Source of the DNA: Colwellia sp. 12G3
GTDB taxonomy: Bacteria; Pseudomonadota; Gammaproteobacteria; Enterobacterales; Alteromonadaceae
NCBI RefSeq assembly: GCF_002836775.1
Contig: NZ_PJAQ01000054.1
Span: 186,001 to 250,000, forward strand
DNA length: 64,000 nucleotides
Reading direction: 5' to 3'
Shown: piece after piece, positions 45,460 through 54,324 of the stretch
How the letters are laid out: every line of letters begins with the position of its first letter
Position numbering within the stretch: position 1 is the first letter of the stretch
Program-made: the position numbers and the translations under genes
Notes under the pieces: model-generated
Database searches by the model: none
What the model was told of the DNA's origin: nothing
Seen by the model: only the letters and a program-made list of their open reading frames with translations

Positions 45460-46797
45460 TTATAATGACGGGTCAAAATCAAAGCGAGTTAAGATGTTAT
45501 TTAACGGCTTATCTAAGCTAGCATAACGCCATTGTGATAATGCGTTTTTTGCCGCTTGCTCAAATACCCCTTTTGGCGTCGATTCAGTCACGACAATATT
45601 ATTTACCCTTCCATCCAAACTGATGCTAAAAGACATAGTGACACTGCCATGTACTTTATTCGTTAGTGCTGCTTGTGGCCAAACAGGCTCCGCATGGTGA
45701 AGTAACGTTCTGTCGCGTGTCTTAATTTTGGCTTTAAGCTGATTAACTTGTGAACTCACTTTTTTTGTTAAGACTCGGGCGCCATGAAAATCATTCATAT
45801 TAAGTTGTGTGACTTGTTTCTCGCTATTGGTTATTACCGTAAAAGCGCGATTAATATCCGGAGAGTACCAGTGGCCATTGTTTGCTTTAAGTAACCGTGT
45901 TTGTCGCGCTTTACCTGCCCATCGATAGCAAATCTCTTGCCCACAAGGTTCAAGAATAAACTCACTTTTATCTTCGAGTAAATAGCTGCCTAATAAGGCC
46001 GATATTTCGTCTGTAGTAGCATCACTGGCGACATAGTTAGTACGTGGTAATGCGTGTTCCTGTAATGTATCGGGTGATGATTTTACTGTATTCTCTACCC
46101 AAGATTGATGTGCACTTGTACGGGTGTAATATTCTTCGACACCATAAAGTCCCTCACCTTGTTCATTATTACGTTGATGTGAGCTAACCCCGGCAACTTT
46201 AAAGCCCGATGGTGTGGTAATAAATGCTGGGCCACCGCTATCTCCAGGACCGCTAATTCCTTCAAGTATCAGTGCTTTATTTTCAGGACTATCAAAATCA
46301 AATTTTATCCATAACGCTTCTACGTCATCAATGATATTTTCAGCATGGTTTATTCTCTCACTACTACCGGTAACGCCTAATTGTCCGTTGCCTGTATCAC
46401 CCTGACCGACAAACCAAACATGCTGTAATTTTTCATCATTATTTTGATAGATAGCGGTACTTGTTACGCCCGTGACTTTTCGATCAAGTTTCAGTAGTGC
46501 AATATCATGATTGAGGTTGTTTTGTTGATTATATTGCGGGTGCACAATAATATAGTCGACTTGGTATTGATTACCGCCAATGATAACTTTCTGCTGAGCG
46601 GGTAGGTAAGGAGTGCCATGGGCAGCGGTTAAAATCCATTGTTGATTAATTAAGGTACCTGTTAAATAGGTGAGGTTGATCACGCTTGGATATTGATTGT
46701 CGGATACTTGATAATTCACCGCTGGTGTATCATGACGAATAATAATGGCTTGGCTAATAAACGTTGTGCAAAGTAAAAGTAGTAGTAAATATTTCAT
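45460..46797 (-). CDS. Trypsin-like serine protease fused to a TonB C-terminal domain
   Basis: A 445-residue secreted protein. The signal peptide (about 1-17) leads into an S1 protease domain with the full triad: His60 (ILTAAHG), Asp98 (NHDIALLKL) and Ser187 (GPGDSGGPA). After a spacer (about 240-350) containing a paired Cys (EPCGQEICYRW), the last 85 residues are a TonB C-terminal domain (EPVWPQAALTNKVHGSVTM, then GRVNNIVVTESTPKGVFEQA and ALSQWRYA). TonB domains normally end periplasmic energy-coupling proteins; here one is joined to a protease with no membrane anchor other than the signal. It is divergent from a small CadC-like regulator 165 bp away, which may control it. Confidence 0.85.
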   Translation of the reverse strand: MKYLLLLLLCTTFISQAIIIRHDTPAVNYQVSDNQYPSVINLTYLTGTLINQQWILTAAHGTPYLPAQQKVIIGGNQYQVDYIIVHPQYNQQNNLNHDIALLKLDRKVTGVTSTAIYQNNDEKLQHVWFVGQGDTGNGQLGVTGSSERINHAENIIDDVEALWIKFDFDSPENKALILEGISGPGDSGGPAFITTPSGFKVAGVSSHQRNNEQGEGLYGVEEYYTRTSAHQSWVENTVKSSPDTLQEHALPRTNYVASDATTDEISALLGSYLLEDKSEFILEPCGQEICYRWAGKARQTRLLKANNGHWYSPDINRAFTVITNSEKQVTQLNMNDFHGARVLTKKVSSQVNQLKAKIKTRDRTLLHHAEPVWPQAALTNKVHGSVTMSFSISLDGRVNNIVVTESTPKGVFEQAAKNALSQWRYASLDKPLNNILTRFDFDPSL

Positions 46798-46962
46798 GGC
46801 AGCCTTAAAGTAGGGAATGGATCTATAAATGTGTAATTGCCTTTATCCACTAGGTATTAAAACATTACCAGTTTATGCTACGTAACAAGTTATATTCTTT
46901 AGCTATCCAAAACCTATCGAGCTATTTAAGACTTGTTAATGAATTGAAAATAAAGAATTTTA

Positions 46963-47724
46963 ATGATTATTAATAAAAACATCACCATTGAAATATTAAT
47001 GAGTTCACCCTTTAACAGTGGTGGATTAACAGTGAATTTCAGCCAAAACAGGGTGGAATATCAACAGAACATATTGGTATTACAACCTAAAGTATTAGAG
47101 CTTTTAGTCCTGCTGTGTGCCGCACAAGGTCAAACCCTTAGCAAACAAACGTTAACTGCCGCTTTATGGCCAGAGACTATTGTTGGCCCTGATTCGTTAG
47201 CGAATTCAGTGACTCGTTTACGTAAAGTACTGGGTGACGATGCTAAGAATCCACAGTTTATTGAAACGGTGCAGCGAAAAGGTTATCGCTGGTTACAAGA
47301 GGTTGATCTCACCAAGCATAAAATAACCAATAGAGAAACTGTACTGGCTTTTACTGGAGTAGCCATTTCAGCGGCTTTTATTTGGGCAATATATAGCACA
47401 TTACTTACGCCAAATGTAAATCCGAGCATAACATCTGCAAAAGCGGCAGAAGAAATAACAACAGGAGGAGAAAAGTTTCCTTTCCCCGACTTACATATCG
47501 AACGCTTAGCTGAGGGTGGTTATGAAATTCAGGTAGGTATTGATGGGGAGTTAACGGAAGAGCGAAAAGTAGCTATGTTAAAAGAAATCAAGCGTATTAC
47601 CGGTGAAGAACACTCTGATATGATTTTTACCATTGACCCAATTAAGCATGATTGTAAGCAAGAAAAAGGTGTCAAAGGCCAAGTGGTTTGCGCAGATAAA
47701 TCGCTGAAAAAGACAAACCACTAA
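46963..47724 (+). CDS. CadC/ToxR-like membrane regulator, short form
   Basis: A 253-residue protein: winged helix about residues 20-110 (LVLQPKVLELLVLLCAAQGQ, LWPETIVGPDSLANSVTRLR, FIETVQRKGYRWLQ), one membrane helix about 126-148 (VLAFTGVAISAAFIWAIYST), and a short periplasmic domain with two Cys (DCKQEKG, QVVCADK). The start at 46963 has no clear ribosome site; an ATG 12 codons later (46999) is also possible. It is divergent from the protease-TonB gene, a common place for a regulator of its neighbour. The paired Cys might make it redox-responsive. Confidence 0.82.
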   Translation: MIINKNITIEILMSSPFNSGGLTVNFSQNRVEYQQNILVLQPKVLELLVLLCAAQGQTLSKQTLTAALWPETIVGPDSLANSVTRLRKVLGDDAKNPQFIETVQRKGYRWLQEVDLTKHKITNRETVLAFTGVAISAAFIWAIYSTLLTPNVNPSITSAKAAEEITTGGEKFPFPDLHIERLAEGGYEIQVGIDGELTEERKVAMLKEIKRITGEEHSDMIFTIDPIKHDCKQEKGVKGQVVCADKSLKKTNH

Positions 47725-47804
47725 GTAGTGTACCTAAAACTAATCAATGCGTGAGACGCAATTATTTTTCAAGGTGATAGCTAAGGTAATAGCTAGGACG
47801 GTTT

Positions 47805-48386
47805 CTAAGGTGAAAACGCAATCGCTCGTACTTGTAAAATAGCTTCGCCACCGTCTTTGTCTGTCATGCTTGGTGTTAAATAAATTGCGTCAATATGCTC
47901 AGGTAATATGCCGTGATCTATTGAACTTTCTGGTGTCCATTTTGGTCGGTAGAAGTCTTTCAAATCAACTTCTTTTGTTGTCCAGCCTTTGGTTTCCGGT
48001 AATTTAATTTGGTAATGGGCATAACTCTGGTCACCATCTTTCCCATATTCGAGCTGTGATAACTTAATGATCAGGGGAATATCACACTGGTAAGTTAACC
48101 GTATTTTCTGATTACCTGCTAATGAAGCCATAGGGAGTTTATGAATAAGCTCTATCCATGAGTTTCGCTTTTCATCAACTCGAGGGACACGTTTGAATTT
48201 AATCCAAATACCGCCATGTCTAATAAGCTTTTCGTTAATAATGGCTTCACTGCCATAGGGATCAGTATCATAACTCCATAGATGTTTATCCAAAGGGCTA
48301 AGCGTATTGTCAGCCTCCGCGGGCATTGCAGATAAGAAGAGGAAACTAACCAAGCTAGCAAACAGCGATGTTTTGAAAAAGTGCAT
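47805..48386 (-). CDS. Secreted protein of unknown function
   Basis: A 193-residue protein with a clear signal peptide (about 1-25, ending AEA). The mature part (LWSYDTDPYGSEAIINEKLI; RLTYQCDIPLIIKLSQLEYG; near the end EHIDAIYLTPSMTDKDGGEA) looks like a beta-sandwich of the CBM or complex-I-intermediate-associated type, with a single Cys. It lies 88 bp after the SBP-like gene on the same strand, so the two may share a transcript. I do not recognise the family. Confidence 0.6.
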   Translation of the reverse strand: MHFFKTSLFASLVSFLFLSAMPAEADNTLSPLDKHLWSYDTDPYGSEAIINEKLIRHGGIWIKFKRVPRVDEKRNSWIELIHKLPMASLAGNQKIRLTYQCDIPLIIKLSQLEYGKDGDQSYAHYQIKLPETKGWTTKEVDLKDFYRPKWTPESSIDHGILPEHIDAIYLTPSMTDKDGGEAILQVRAIAFSP

Positions 48387-48474
48387 TTATATCCTTTAAA
48401 TTAATGTGCAAGCAGCGTAATGATAAAACAAGCTAGCCCTTCAAGATAGTTTTTAGGTCACCAGCTAAGGTTAT

Positions 48475-49311
48475 TCATTGCGATTTAGGAGGTAGATGTA
48501 TAGTGTCCATCTGAGATTGCTGTTGCCAGTCATTCACATCATATTTTGCTAATATCTGTTTTAGCCGGCCACTTTCCCTAAGCGCCTGTAAACCTTCATC
48601 AAACACAGGTATTAATGCTTTATCGAATAACGATGAAAAGCCCAGAAATAGTGGGGTAAAGTCTCCCTGTGTACCCGCATAAACGATAGTGTAGTTGGGT
48701 AGTTTTGCTAAGTGAAATTGTACAGTGAATCGAGAGTCTAGCAATATATCCAAGCGTTTCATTTGTAGCATATCTAACTGTTTTTGCAGAGGAGAAATGC
48801 CACTAGCCGAAAAAATGTGTGAGGTATTCTCTTCTATTAAATGACCGAGATCCGTGCCGTATTGATAGCCATTAATGGTACCTAAAATAGCATTGTCTTT
48901 TAACTTAGTTGCCAAATCATCAATATTTTTAAAACGCCAGGGTTGATCAGCATGTACATAGAAATCATTGTATAAGCCACCAAAACTGGTCTGGCTTTGT
49001 TGGAGCTGGAACTCAGCTATATGCTGTGGTGTTAAGGCAAGTAATATATCTACTTTGCCCTTCTGAGCGAGATCTAGTGCTCTTGCTAAAGGCATTAGAG
49101 ACAACTTCACTTTGATTGTATTATTGGCTGCTATTTCCTTCACTATCTCAACCAAAAAACCCGGTAAAGTTCGGTCATCGCAGATATAAGGACACCACTC
49201 ATCAGACGCTACCACTAAGGTTTTCGCCTGTACTTGTGCAATAGAGACACTTAACCACAAAAGGGGAAAAGTGAAGCTCCAAAGTCTTAGTTTTGTAGTG
49301 AGTTTTATCAT
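48475..49311 (-). CDS. Periplasmic solute-binding-like protein (SBP family 3)
   Basis: A 278-residue secreted protein. Signal peptide about 1-29 (ending VQA), then the type-3 binding fold: TLVVASDEWCPYICDD, GFLVEIVKEIAAN, ALDLAQKGKVDILLALT, and the late IPVFDEGLQALRESGRLKQI. There is no transporter permease or ATPase beside it, so it may be an orphan binding protein that feeds a sensor rather than an uptake system; such orphans are common in these bacteria. Two Cys near the N-terminus (CPYIC) may form a disulfide. Ligand unknown, possibly an amino acid. Confidence 0.8.
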   Translation of the reverse strand: MIKLTTKLRLWSFTFPLLWLSVSIAQVQAKTLVVASDEWCPYICDDRTLPGFLVEIVKEIAANNTIKVKLSLMPLARALDLAQKGKVDILLALTPQHIAEFQLQQSQTSFGGLYNDFYVHADQPWRFKNIDDLATKLKDNAILGTINGYQYGTDLGHLIEENTSHIFSASGISPLQKQLDMLQMKRLDILLDSRFTVQFHLAKLPNYTIVYAGTQGDFTPLFLGFSSLFDKALIPVFDEGLQALRESGRLKQILAKYDVNDWQQQSQMDTIHLPPKSQ

Positions 49312-49332
49312 GCCATTCTTCTCATTAAAACT

Positions 49333-49496
49333 TATACCAATGGTACTAATTAATTGCCCATATTCAAATGGTCTTAATTTACAATTTCTGCGTTGCGCTC
49401 TATCCCAATAGCTAGCTATTACTCAATCACGCGCCTTGAACTTGAAAATTTATCCTCATTGAATTTTGATCACTAAATTAATACAAATGGTATTAC
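49333..49496. repeat. Dispersed intergenic repeat family A, copy 3 (best preserved)
   Basis: About 164 bp, beginning TATACCAATGGTACTAATT and ending TTAATACAAATGGTATTA, so the ends are imperfect inverted repeats of about 16 bp. The middle has CAATAGCTAGCTATT and TTGAAAATTTATCCTCATTG. It matches copy 1 (122-282) over nearly its whole length. It lies between the SBP-like gene and cusA. Confidence 0.8.
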
Positions 49497-49501
49497 TTAA
49501 G

Positions 49502-49534
49502 AGCCATAAGTGACCGCGAAAGTCACTTATGGCT
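49502..49534 (-). terminator. Hairpin at the end of the cus operon
   Basis: A perfect 13-bp stem, AGCCATAAGTGAC (49502-49514) with GTCACTTATGGCT (49522-49534), 7-nt loop, 57 nt after the cusA stop codon. The T-tract is poor (CTTAAG follows on the minus strand), but the stem is long and exact. Confidence 0.6.
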
Positions 49535-49591
49535 TATAATCAACATAATTGGTCATATAACAATCAATAAAAATGTTACTTTCTGTATTAT

Positions 49592-52500
49592 TTAGTTATC
49601 GAGATGCTTGGGTAAGCCCGCTGCCCGCCACAAATAATAGAGTGCTGGCAAAACAAGTAAGGTTAATAGCATAGCACTTGCCATACCGCCCACCATAGGT
49701 GCTGCGATACGACTCATTACTTCTGAGCCTGTACCTGAGCCATATAATATGGGTAATAAACCAATAATGACAGTGCCACCGGTCATCATAATAGGTCTAA
49801 TCCTTAAGCCTGCGCCATAGAGTACAGCTTGTAATAGCTCGTCTTTACTCGTGATTCTTCCTTCATTATCGCTCAATAAGGCATGATATGCTTGATTCAA
49901 ATAGACCAGCATAATAACGCCAATTTCAACGGCGACGCCAGCAAGGGCTATAAAACCAACACCTACCGCGACAGAAAAATTAAAACCTTGTAAATACATT
50001 AGCCAAATACTACCGACCATCGCTAGCGGCAATGTGCCTAATATCATCGCTACTTCTACTATATTTCTAAAACTTAAATACAGTAATACAATGATGATGG
50101 CTAAGGTTAGCGGCACCACATAAGTGAGTTTTTCTTTCGCCCGCTGCATGTATTCATATTGACCTGCCCACGCAATAGAGTAACCCGCAGGTAATTTTAA
50201 TTGCTCATCAACCACTTTTTGTGCGGCATTAACATAACTGCCAATATCTACACCCTCGATGTCAATAAAGGCCCAGCCATTTAAGCGAGCATTTTCAGAC
50301 TTGATACCAGGCGGTCCATCTTCAATAAATATATGGGCAACATCACCGAGTGAAATACGTTGACCATTCGGGGTCACAATAGGCAGCAGTGATAACTGCT
50401 CTGGTGAATTTCGGTAATCTTGAGGATAACGTAAACTGACAGGATAACGCTCTAAACCCTCTACGGTATTGGTTACATTCATACCACCAATAGCGGTAGC
50501 AACCACTTGCTGAATATCACTAATATTTAAGCCATAGCGTGCGGCTTTGCCTCGCTGAATATCAACCTTGATGTAGCGACCACCTGCAACACGTTCTGAG
50601 TACACAGAGGCTGTGCCGGGTACGTCAGCTAGAATGGTTTCCAATTGCTGACCTATTTGTTGAATCACATCGAGTTTGGGACCCGCTATTTTAATACCAA
50701 CGGGTGTTTTTATGCCGGTTGCTAACATATCAATGCGGGTTTTAATGGGCATAACCCAAGCATTGGTGACTCCAGGGAGTTTAACTAAGGCATCAAGTTC
50801 TTTTTTCAAGCTCTCCGTGGTAACTCCTTCGCGCCATTCACTTTGTGGTTTCAGCTGAATAAAGGTTTCTATCATGGTTAACGGGGCGGGATCTGTGGCC
50901 GTTTCCGCACGACCTACTTTACCAAAAACGGTTTTTACTTCAGGTACGGTTTTAATGAGTTTATCGGTTTGTTGTAACAGCTGCCTTGCTTGACCAATAG
51001 AAATGCCGGGATAAGTGGTTGGCATATACATGAGGTCACCTTCATCCAGTGGCGGAATAAACTCACTACCAATTTTATCAAGGGGGTATAAACCAATGAG
51101 TAGGACAACAACAGCGGCAGATAAAGTTACTTTAGGGAAACGTAATACAGCTTTGAGGGCGGGCATATACAACGCTGTGAGTAAGCGATTTACAGGATTT
51201 TTATGTTCTGCTAAGACTTTACCGCGAATAAAATAGCCCATCAGTACGGGTACTAAAGTAATAGCTAAGCCAGCCGCCGCTGCCATGGCGTAAGTTTTTG
51301 TATAAGCCAATGGTGAGAACATTCGACCTTCTTGCGCTTCAAGGGTAAAAACAGGCATAAAACTTACGGTGATGATCAGTAAACTGAAAAATAGTGCCGG
51401 ACCTACTTCACACGCTGACTCGGTAACTATCTTCCAGCGATGTTCATTACTGATCGGTTGATCGTTAGGCAAGCGTTCTAAATGTTTATGCATATTTTCA
51501 ATCATGACAATAGCACCATCAACCATAGCGCCGATGGCAATGGCAATACCACCAAGTGACATGATATTAGCGTTCAATCCCTGGGCGTGCATGACGATAA
51601 AGGCGGTTAAAATGCCGATGGGGATACTGACAATCACCACTAAAGAGGAGCGTAAATGAAACAGAAAAATAATACAGACCAAGGCAACTACCGCAAACTC
51701 TTCTAACAGTTTCATCGCTAAATTTTCAACTGCACGCTCAATTAATGCCGATCTGTCATACACAGGAACAATTTCTACGCCATCGGGTAAGCCCTTTTTT
51801 AGTTGTTCAAGTTTGGCTTTTACGCCATTGATGACTTGTTGAGCATTTTCACCAAAGCGCATAACGACAATGCCGCCAACGGTTTCGCCTTCACCATTTA
51901 GCTCGGCAATACCACGACGCATCTGAGGACCAGTAACTATTTCAGCGACATCTTTAAGTAATAACGGGGTGCCATTTTCATTGACGCCCAGCGGAATGTT
52001 CTCAAGATCATCAACACCTTTCAAATATCCAGTAGCACGTACCATGTATTCAGCTTCGGCCATTTCAACCACCGAAGCACCAATTTCTTGGTTACCTTGT
52101 TTGATTGCGGTTTGAATAAGCGATAATGGAATGCCAAACGCTCTGAGTTTGTCTGGATCAACTTGTACTTGATATTGCTTAACCATACCGCCAAGTGCGG
52201 TAACTTCTGAAACGCCTTTTACCGTTTGCAATTCATACTTTAAAAACCAATCTTGTATACTACGCAATTGACTTAGATCGTGTTGACCCGTTTTATCAAT
52301 AAGCGCATACAAATATACCCAACCGACACCGGTTGCATCAGGACCTAATTGTGTCTTCGCATCATTTGGTAAGTTTGGCGCTACTTGACTTAAATACTCT
52401 AATACTCGAGAGCGAGCCCAATAAAGATCAGTATCTTCGTCAAAAATGACATAAACATAAGAGTCTCCGAAAAAGGAGAAACCACGGACAGTTTTTGCAC

Positions 52501-52732
52501 CGGGTACTGATAACATAGCCGTTGTTAGTGGGTAAGTCACTTGATCTTCAACCACTTGAGGAGCTTGTCCTGGATAGCTAGTTTTGATGATAACTTGCAC
52601 ATCTGATAAATCAGGTAACGCATCAACGGGGGTATTTTTTACTGAATATAAGCCGATCCCGACTAAAATCATGGTCGCTAATATGACAAAAAATCGATTG
52701 CCAACCGACCAACGTATAATCCCGCTGATCAT
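49592..52732 (-). CDS. cusA: Copper/silver efflux RND permease CusA
   Basis: A 1046-residue inner-membrane proton antiporter of the heavy-metal RND family. Twelve helices in the usual 1+6+5 plan, the essential Asp in IAIGAMVDGAIVMIEN (about 404-419), and periplasmic Met residues placed like the CusA triad: DEGDLMYMPTTYPG (about 565), TRIDMLATGIKTPVGI (about 615) and IGGMNVTNTVEG (about 665). The Met set points to monovalent Cu/Ag rather than Zn/Co. It overlaps cusB by 4 bp (ATGA), so the two are translationally coupled. Transcribed last in cusCBA and followed by a hairpin. Confidence 0.93.
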   Translation of the reverse strand: MISGIIRWSVGNRFFVILATMILVGIGLYSVKNTPVDALPDLSDVQVIIKTSYPGQAPQVVEDQVTYPLTTAMLSVPGAKTVRGFSFFGDSYVYVIFDEDTDLYWARSRVLEYLSQVAPNLPNDAKTQLGPDATGVGWVYLYALIDKTGQHDLSQLRSIQDWFLKYELQTVKGVSEVTALGGMVKQYQVQVDPDKLRAFGIPLSLIQTAIKQGNQEIGASVVEMAEAEYMVRATGYLKGVDDLENIPLGVNENGTPLLLKDVAEIVTGPQMRRGIAELNGEGETVGGIVVMRFGENAQQVINGVKAKLEQLKKGLPDGVEIVPVYDRSALIERAVENLAMKLLEEFAVVALVCIIFLFHLRSSLVVIVSIPIGILTAFIVMHAQGLNANIMSLGGIAIAIGAMVDGAIVMIENMHKHLERLPNDQPISNEHRWKIVTESACEVGPALFFSLLIITVSFMPVFTLEAQEGRMFSPLAYTKTYAMAAAAGLAITLVPVLMGYFIRGKVLAEHKNPVNRLLTALYMPALKAVLRFPKVTLSAAVVVLLIGLYPLDKIGSEFIPPLDEGDLMYMPTTYPGISIGQARQLLQQTDKLIKTVPEVKTVFGKVGRAETATDPAPLTMIETFIQLKPQSEWREGVTTESLKKELDALVKLPGVTNAWVMPIKTRIDMLATGIKTPVGIKIAGPKLDVIQQIGQQLETILADVPGTASVYSERVAGGRYIKVDIQRGKAARYGLNISDIQQVVATAIGGMNVTNTVEGLERYPVSLRYPQDYRNSPEQLSLLPIVTPNGQRISLGDVAHIFIEDGPPGIKSENARLNGWAFIDIEGVDIGSYVNAAQKVVDEQLKLPAGYSIAWAGQYEYMQRAKEKLTYVVPLTLAIIIVLLYLSFRNIVEVAMILGTLPLAMVGSIWLMYLQGFNFSVAVGVGFIALAGVAVEIGVIMLVYLNQAYHALLSDNEGRITSKDELLQAVLYGAGLRIRPIMMTGGTVIIGLLPILYGSGTGSEVMSRIAAPMVGGMASAMLLTLLVLPALYYLWRAAGLPKHLDN

Positions 52733-54324
52733 TGGCTTGCTCCTGTAGCGATTGTGCCTTTTATGGCGTTGTCAGGCATTTGATGTGACATGCCTTTTGT
52801 CATTGTCATCGCACTGACTATAACAAATTCGCCCTGCTGAATTTCGAAGGTAAACATCAAATAAGCATCAAGCGTAAAAAGCGTCATATCAACATTTTCA
52901 CCAACGATGAAATCAACACTAGCAGGTTCACGGTTCCATTTTTCAATGGCTTCACGATCGATAGTGACCATGCGGTGATCGGTCATCACGGCAGTGACAG
53001 TACCGTGCACTGTTGCGGAAATAATCTCGTTAACCGCTGTTGTTTCAGTCATGTTGTCTTGGTGTTGTTCTAAATCCATACGTTGAAAATCAGACGTTTT
53101 GCTTGATTCTGAATCAAGCAGAAATTGCGCAGAGCTGACCACTATTTCGTTTTCGCTTAAGCCGGATATAATTTCCACATGTTTACTATCAAAACGGCCA
53201 ACTGTTACTGCAATAGATTTAAAGTAACCTTCACCAAGGGCAAGGACCACACGGTCTTGATTGCCTGTTCGAATTAAGGCTTCCTTAGGAATAAGTAGTG
53301 CTTTCTCATCGGTATTACTATGAATGGTGATCTGGGCAAACATATTCGGTTTAAACTGACCATTTTCATTGCTAAAGCGCAAGCGGACTTTGACGGTGCG
53401 GGTTTGGGGTTCTAAAGTAGGGTAAACAAAATCAACATGCCCTTGCCATACTTTTCCGGGTAAATAATCAAGTGTCATGGTAATGGGAGTACCTTGTTTT
53501 ACTTGCCCAGCTTGGCGTTCAAAGACCTCAGCTTTTACCCATACCTGTGATAAATCACCGATAGACATCAACGTTGAGCCTGGTTTAACAAAAAAACCTT
53601 CTCGGATATTAAGGTTTTCGATAACCCCATTTTGTGGAGCAAAAAAAGTAATGTTTTGCTGAACTTTACGTGTTTGTTTTAATTCGTCAATAGCCGATTG
53701 AGGCAATTGTAAAGCCACTAGTCGATTTTGTGCAGCTGTGATTAAGCGTTCATTCTTCCTGTTTAATGCGAGTAATAATTCCTCTTGAGCATTGACTAAT
53801 TCAGGTGAATAAATTTTATAAAGCGGCTGTCCTTTAACGACAGGTTCACCAATTGATTTTACAAAAAGTTTGTCTACCCAGCCTTGCACTCGAGGATGAA
53901 TGTGTACTAATTTATCTTCATCATAAGTGACATAACCGACCGTATTAATTTTAGTCTGTAGGCTTTGTATCTTAGCGCGGGTAGTGCGTACACCAAGGTT
54001 ATTAATAACACTGGGAGATATTTTTATTGTGCCAGCACCTTCATTTTTTTCGTTACTGGATTGATTGTCATAATAAGGGATTAAATCCATGCCCATGGGC
54101 GACTTACCTGGTTTGTCCCGTTGATAATTGGCATCCATGGGTGCTACCCAATAAAGTGGCTTATCCTCTTTCTCTATGGCAACTTCAGATCCTGGTTGTG
54201 GTTGACTTGGTAGCAACTTTACTACAATTAACGTAATGATGGCACCAAGCACTATGCCGGTAATTAAGCTGCCCTTAGTGGCTGATTTTTTGCTGTTATT
54301 TTTGTCAGTATTATTAGTGTTCAT
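52729..54324 (-). CDS. cusB: Copper/silver efflux periplasmic adaptor CusB with fused metal-binding domains
   Basis: A 531-residue membrane-fusion protein. One N-terminal helix (about 19-40), then a heavy-metal-binding motif YWVAPMDANYQ...GKSPMGMDLIPYYD (about 58-87), the beta-barrel and lipoyl-hairpin core (GWVDKLFVKSIGEPVVKGQP, IREGFFVKPGSTLMSIGD), and at about 435-515 a CusF-like beta-barrel (GTVTAVMTDHRMVTIDREAI, with VDMTLF and a Met-rich end). CusF is normally a separate metallochaperone; here it is joined to the adaptor. ATGA overlaps link it with both cusC and cusA. Confidence 0.9.
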   Translation of the reverse strand: MNTNNTDKNNSKKSATKGSLITGIVLGAIITLIVVKLLPSQPQPGSEVAIEKEDKPLYWVAPMDANYQRDKPGKSPMGMDLIPYYDNQSSNEKNEGAGTIKISPSVINNLGVRTTRAKIQSLQTKINTVGYVTYDEDKLVHIHPRVQGWVDKLFVKSIGEPVVKGQPLYKIYSPELVNAQEELLLALNRKNERLITAAQNRLVALQLPQSAIDELKQTRKVQQNITFFAPQNGVIENLNIREGFFVKPGSTLMSIGDLSQVWVKAEVFERQAGQVKQGTPITMTLDYLPGKVWQGHVDFVYPTLEPQTRTVKVRLRFSNENGQFKPNMFAQITIHSNTDEKALLIPKEALIRTGNQDRVVLALGEGYFKSIAVTVGRFDSKHVEIISGLSENEIVVSSAQFLLDSESSKTSDFQRMDLEQHQDNMTETTAVNEIISATVHGTVTAVMTDHRMVTIDREAIEKWNREPASVDFIVGENVDMTLFTLDAYLMFTFEIQQGEFVIVSAMTMTKGMSHQMPDNAIKGTIATGASQ

